NCBI GenBank assembly: GCA_900553815.1
Contig: USEY01000018.1
Location: forward strand, 1 to 47,089
Length of the DNA stretch: 47,089 bases
Reading direction: 5' to 3'
From: an uncultured Bacteroides sp.
Lineage (GTDB): Bacteria > Bacteroidota > Bacteroidia > Bacteroidales > Bacteroidaceae
Of the stretch, positions 44,839 to 47,089 are shown piece by piece. Under the pieces are notes generated by a model. The model ran no database searches and was not told where the DNA came from. It saw nothing but the letters and a program-made list of their open reading frames with translations. Numbering within the stretch: position 1 is the first letter of the stretch; each line of letters starts with the position of its first letter. Both the position numbers and the translations under genes were made by a program.

Positions 44839-46119
44839 TCATTTCCTGTCTACTATAACAGCCACCGTGGCATCTCCCGTCACATTTACAGCCGTACGCA
44901 GCATGTCGAGCGGACGATCTATCCCCAGTATTAGCGCCAATCCTTCAGCAGGGATACCTACTGACGTCAGCACCATGGTCAATACCACATAGCTGCCTCC
45001 GGGTATGCCCGGCGTACCTATGGAAGAAAGAATCGTCATCAGAACGATAATAAGCAATTGTGACAAAGTCAGCTCTATACCCAATACTTGCGCAATGAAC
45101 AGGACAGATATAGCCTGATAGCACGAAGTACCATCCATATTGATAGTGACTCCTACGGGTAAGACAAATGAAGCCACCTCTTGCGACACTTTCAAATCCT
45201 TCTCAACCACCTCCATTGTGACAGGCAGTGTAGCTGCACTGCTACTGGTAGTAAAAGCGAACAGTTGAACAGGATACATCGCACGAATGAACTTCTTGAT
45301 ACTCATTTTCGTAAAGAGGCGAACCAGCAACGGATAAAACCCCAACAACAAAAAGAACATACCTGCCGCCACCACCAAAGCATAAACGCTCAATGCGCCA
45401 AAGATACTCATATCTCCCCCGGCATCCGTCACCAATCCGGCCATCAAAGCCGCCACGCCCCAAGGTGCGAACTTGACAATATAGTCTACCATACGCAAGA
45501 TGATGTCATTCAATCCATCGAACAGCGCAATGACCGGTGTTATCCTGTCCTTAGGAAGAGTCAACGCAGCAATGCCAAAGAATACGGCAAAGAATATGAC
45601 CTGCAACATTTTGGAATTATCAGCAGCAGCTCCGACAATATTATTCGGCACAATATCATTCAAGAAATAAAGTGGTCCCCTATCCTGCTCTTGCTTTGAA
45701 ATCTGTTTTTTCTCTTCAACTACCGACAGATAATTCTCCTGTATGTGTGCCACCCGACTATGATTGACCAGTTTACCAGGCTGCACAATCAGCCCCAGGA
45801 ACAGACCCAGCAGCACCGCCACGCATGTAGTAGCCAAATAAATAGCAATGGTCTTACCACCGATACGCGAGAATTTACTGATGTCCTTCAAGCCCATCAC
45901 CCCTTTAATGAGCGAAATAAACACAAGCGGAATGGCAATCAGTTGCAACAAGCGCACAAAGACCTGCCCCCACGGACGTATCCAATGTTGTACGAACAAC
46001 ACGCCATCAACCTGCAAAGCTGCCACACCAATCAATACACCGGCAAGCATCCCCAGCAAGATTTGCACATAAAGCGGTAGAGAAACTATTTTTTTAATCC
46101 AGGACATATAAACAAACAT
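44839..46119 (-). CDS. Dicarboxylate/amino acid:cation symporter (DAACS family)
   Basis: This 426-aa carrier resembles GltP/GltT/DctA, which import glutamate, aspartate or C4-dicarboxylates with H+ or Na+. Family motifs are visible: the serine-rich hairpin FAFTTSSSAATLPVTM, the GVTINMDGTSCYQA helix (NMDGT) and the second hairpin SSIGTPGIPGGSYVVLT. The IGTPGIPGG form is closer to glutamate carriers than to DctA, but the substrate is uncertain. A second ATG at 46107 (MSWIKKIV) is possible. A -7 element TATTTTTG lies at 46132-46139 on the minus strand. Confidence 0.92.
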   Translation of the reverse strand: MFVYMSWIKKIVSLPLYVQILLGMLAGVLIGVAALQVDGVLFVQHWIRPWGQVFVRLLQLIAIPLVFISLIKGVMGLKDISKFSRIGGKTIAIYLATTCVAVLLGLFLGLIVQPGKLVNHSRVAHIQENYLSVVEEKKQISKQEQDRGPLYFLNDIVPNNIVGAAADNSKMLQVIFFAVFFGIAALTLPKDRITPVIALFDGLNDIILRMVDYIVKFAPWGVAALMAGLVTDAGGDMSIFGALSVYALVVAAGMFFLLLGFYPLLVRLFTKMSIKKFIRAMYPVQLFAFTTSSSAATLPVTMEVVEKDLKVSQEVASFVLPVGVTINMDGTSCYQAISVLFIAQVLGIELTLSQLLIIVLMTILSSIGTPGIPGGSYVVLTMVLTSVGIPAEGLALILGIDRPLDMLRTAVNVTGDATVAVIVDRK

Positions 46120-46131
46120 CTATTTATGCTG

Positions 46132-46139
46132 CAAAAATA
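46132..46139 (-). promoter_or_regulatory. -7 element of the symporter gene
   Basis: TATTTTTG on the minus strand fits TAnnTTTG. With a transcription start a few bases on, the leader to the ATG at 46119 would be about 8 nt, or about 20 nt to the ATG at 46107. No good -33 is seen. Confidence 0.45.
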
Positions 46140-46212
46140 ACATTTTATTTCTATCTGACTCATTACCATCCAGAGTTTCTCCAGACTCACGGCTTTTTCA
46201 TTTAAAAGTCTG

Positions 46213-46403
46213 GTTTCAGATTGGTTTCAAGGCATGAAACCATTAGTTTCAGCGTATGAAACCGTTAGTTTCAACGGATGAAACCATCAGTTTCAAGGCA
46301 TGAAACTAAAATGCACTGACGAAGTTGTTTGACGAAACATGCCTGCCTGTTTGTTTTTTCAACCTGACGGTTAATGACCGGATACCATACGCCAAATGAA
46401 AGG
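46213..46403. repeat. Dispersed element of about 190 bp, copy B, with GTTTCA array
   Basis: Second copy of the element at 30492-30683, same orientation. Palindromes GTTTCA-N5-TGAAAC start at 46224, 46246, 46268 and 46290 (22-bp period). Units 1 and 4 are identical to each other and to units 1 and 4 of copy A. The copy ends about 40 bp before the purL promoter. Homology fades after about 46390, where copy A has a few extra bases. Confidence 0.88.
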
Positions 46404-46444
46404 AGTGTAACCTTGAAAGCAAGAGTCAAAAACTACATTTTCGC

Positions 46445-46475
46445 TTTGTACTTCACTCGGTTTGCACTATCTTTG
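46445..46475 (+). promoter_or_regulatory. Promoter of purL
   Basis: TTTG (46445-46448), 19 bp, then TATCTTTG (46468-46475) is a perfect Bacteroides promoter. It gives a leader of about 88 nt before the ATG at 46569. Confidence 0.8.
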
Positions 46476-46488
46476 CACGCAAAGACAA

Positions 46489-46523
46489 GATAGCTAAAAA
46501 GGAATCTGTAAACAGTAGCTATC
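46489..46523 (+). promoter_or_regulatory. Hairpin in the purL 5' leader
   Basis: GATAGCTA (46489-46496) pairs perfectly with TAGCTATC (46516-46523), with an inner CTG/CAG. It lies about 10 nt into the predicted transcript and has no T-tract, so a role in mRNA stability or regulation is possible. It does not look like the purine riboswitch. Confidence 0.5.
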
Positions 46524-46568
46524 AGAAAGTATGAAATAGTTAATTGTCAATATAGTAAACAGAGTACT

Positions 46569-47089
46569 ATGATTCTTTTTTTCAAAACCCCGCAGAAAAG
46601 CGTGATTGCCGTTGAATGCGAGCACGCCATTTCTCAAGCAGACAGTGACAAGCTCTGCTGGCTTTTTGGAGAAGCCACCCCCGAAAGTGAAGAAAACCTG
46701 AAAGGACATTTTGTAGGCCCACGTCGTGAAATGATTACCCCGTGGAGTACCAATGCCGTGGAAATCACCCAAAACATGGGTCTTGAAGGCATTTCTCGTA
46801 TCGAAGAGTATTTCCCCGTAGCCAACGAAGAGGCAGAATACGACCCCATGTTGCAACGCATGTACAAAGGTCTTGACCAACAGGTATTCACCACCAACCG
46901 CAAGCCCGAACCCATTGTACACATTGAAGACCTTGAGGCTTACAATGAGCAGGAAGGATTGGCCCTCTCAAAAGAAGAAATGGACTACTTGAAGAAGGTA
47001 GAAAAAGATTTAGGACGTCCGCTTACCGACTCTGAAGTATTTGGCTTCGCACAAATCAACTCCGAGCACTGCCGCCACAAAATCTTCGG
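46569..47089 (+). CDS. purL: Phosphoribosylformylglycinamidine synthase (N-terminal part)
   Basis: The first 173 codons of PurL are present; the window edge cuts the gene. The product converts FGAR, ATP and glutamine to FGAM in purine synthesis. The visible part covers the PurS-like N-terminal domain (MILFFKTPQKSVIAVE; TPWSTNAVEITQNMGL) and the linker, ending in the conserved FAQINSEHCRHKIF motif at the start of the synthetase domain. These match the large single-chain PurL of Bacteroidota and enterics. It has its own consensus promoter and a structured leader. Confidence 0.95.
   Translation, partial: MILFFKTPQKSVIAVECEHAISQADSDKLCWLFGEATPESEENLKGHFVGPRREMITPWSTNAVEITQNMGLEGISRIEEYFPVANEEAEYDPMLQRMYKGLDQQVFTTNRKPEPIVHIEDLEAYNEQEGLALSKEEMDYLKKVEKDLGRPLTDSEVFGFAQINSEHCRHKIF

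Noticed and set aside
46476..46568. Purine riboswitch before purL
   Set aside because: The leader is too short for the three-way junction and lacks the conserved loop sequences.

Overview
This window comes from a Bacteroidota chromosome, most likely a Bacteroides/Phocaeicola-type gut anaerobe. The evidence is a set of families typical of that group (DUF3078, DUF4252, DUF4924, DUF3332, DUF5112/DUF5113 sensor, TonB-dependent receptor, DPP5-type S9 peptidase), lipoprotein signals with very short lipoboxes, and Bacteroides-type promoters (TTTG, about 19-21 bp, then TAnnTTTG) ahead of many genes. No rRNA, tRNA, CRISPR array, prophage or transposase gene was seen; most of the window is core chromosome.

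Layout. 0-2.5 kb: start of an rnf operon (partial rnfB, RseC-like) and a DUF3078 outer-membrane-type protein. 2.9-8 kb: pyrG, yidC and a MATE exporter. 8.1-14.5 kb, minus strand: a complete YbhGFSR-like efflux operon (TolC-type channel, lipoprotein adaptor, double-NBD ATPase, two ABC-2 permeases), with a divergent AraC regulator at 14.7-15.6 kb. 15.6-18.3 kb, minus: an ECF sigma factor overlapping a putative anti-sigma gene, a DUF4252 protein, an OmpH/Skp-like lipoprotein and a 75-aa membrane protein. 18.5-25.2 kb, plus: pepD, then a visibly GC-richer run of a beta-helix lipoprotein, a secreted EEP-family phosphodiesterase, DPP5 and guanine deaminase. 25.3-30 kb, minus: a GNAT-nitrilase fusion and a ppk-ppx polyphosphate operon. 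30.1-35.1 kb: a 62-aa HicB-like orphan and a 1451-aa double sensor kinase. 35.3-40.3 kb: prs, a TonB receptor with a histidine-rich partner, and a DUF3332 lipoprotein. 40.4-46.1 kb, minus: alaX-like, prfC, rfbD, DUF4924 and lysE-like genes as one run, plus a dicarboxylate/glutamate symporter. 46.6 kb to the end: 5' part of purL.

Functional themes are nucleotide supply (pyrG, prs, purL, guaD), envelope biogenesis and export (yidC, OmpH, MATE, ABC exporter), secreted peptide/phosphoester breakdown (PepD, DPP5, EEP), and signalling (ECF/anti-sigma, AraC, giant kinase).

Two things stand out. First, the 1451-aa kinase carries two complete transmembrane kinase modules in one chain: the first keeps an intact ATPase but has no phospho-acceptor histidine, and the second keeps a histidine but has a degenerate ATPase. 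Second, four intergenic regions (9.4, 30.5, 36.5 and 46.2 kb) hold short repeat arrays that all have a 22-bp period but belong to three unrelated sequence families; two of them lie in near-identical copies of a dispersed element of about 190 bp. All calls rest on reading the sequence and on knowledge of families; no database search was run.
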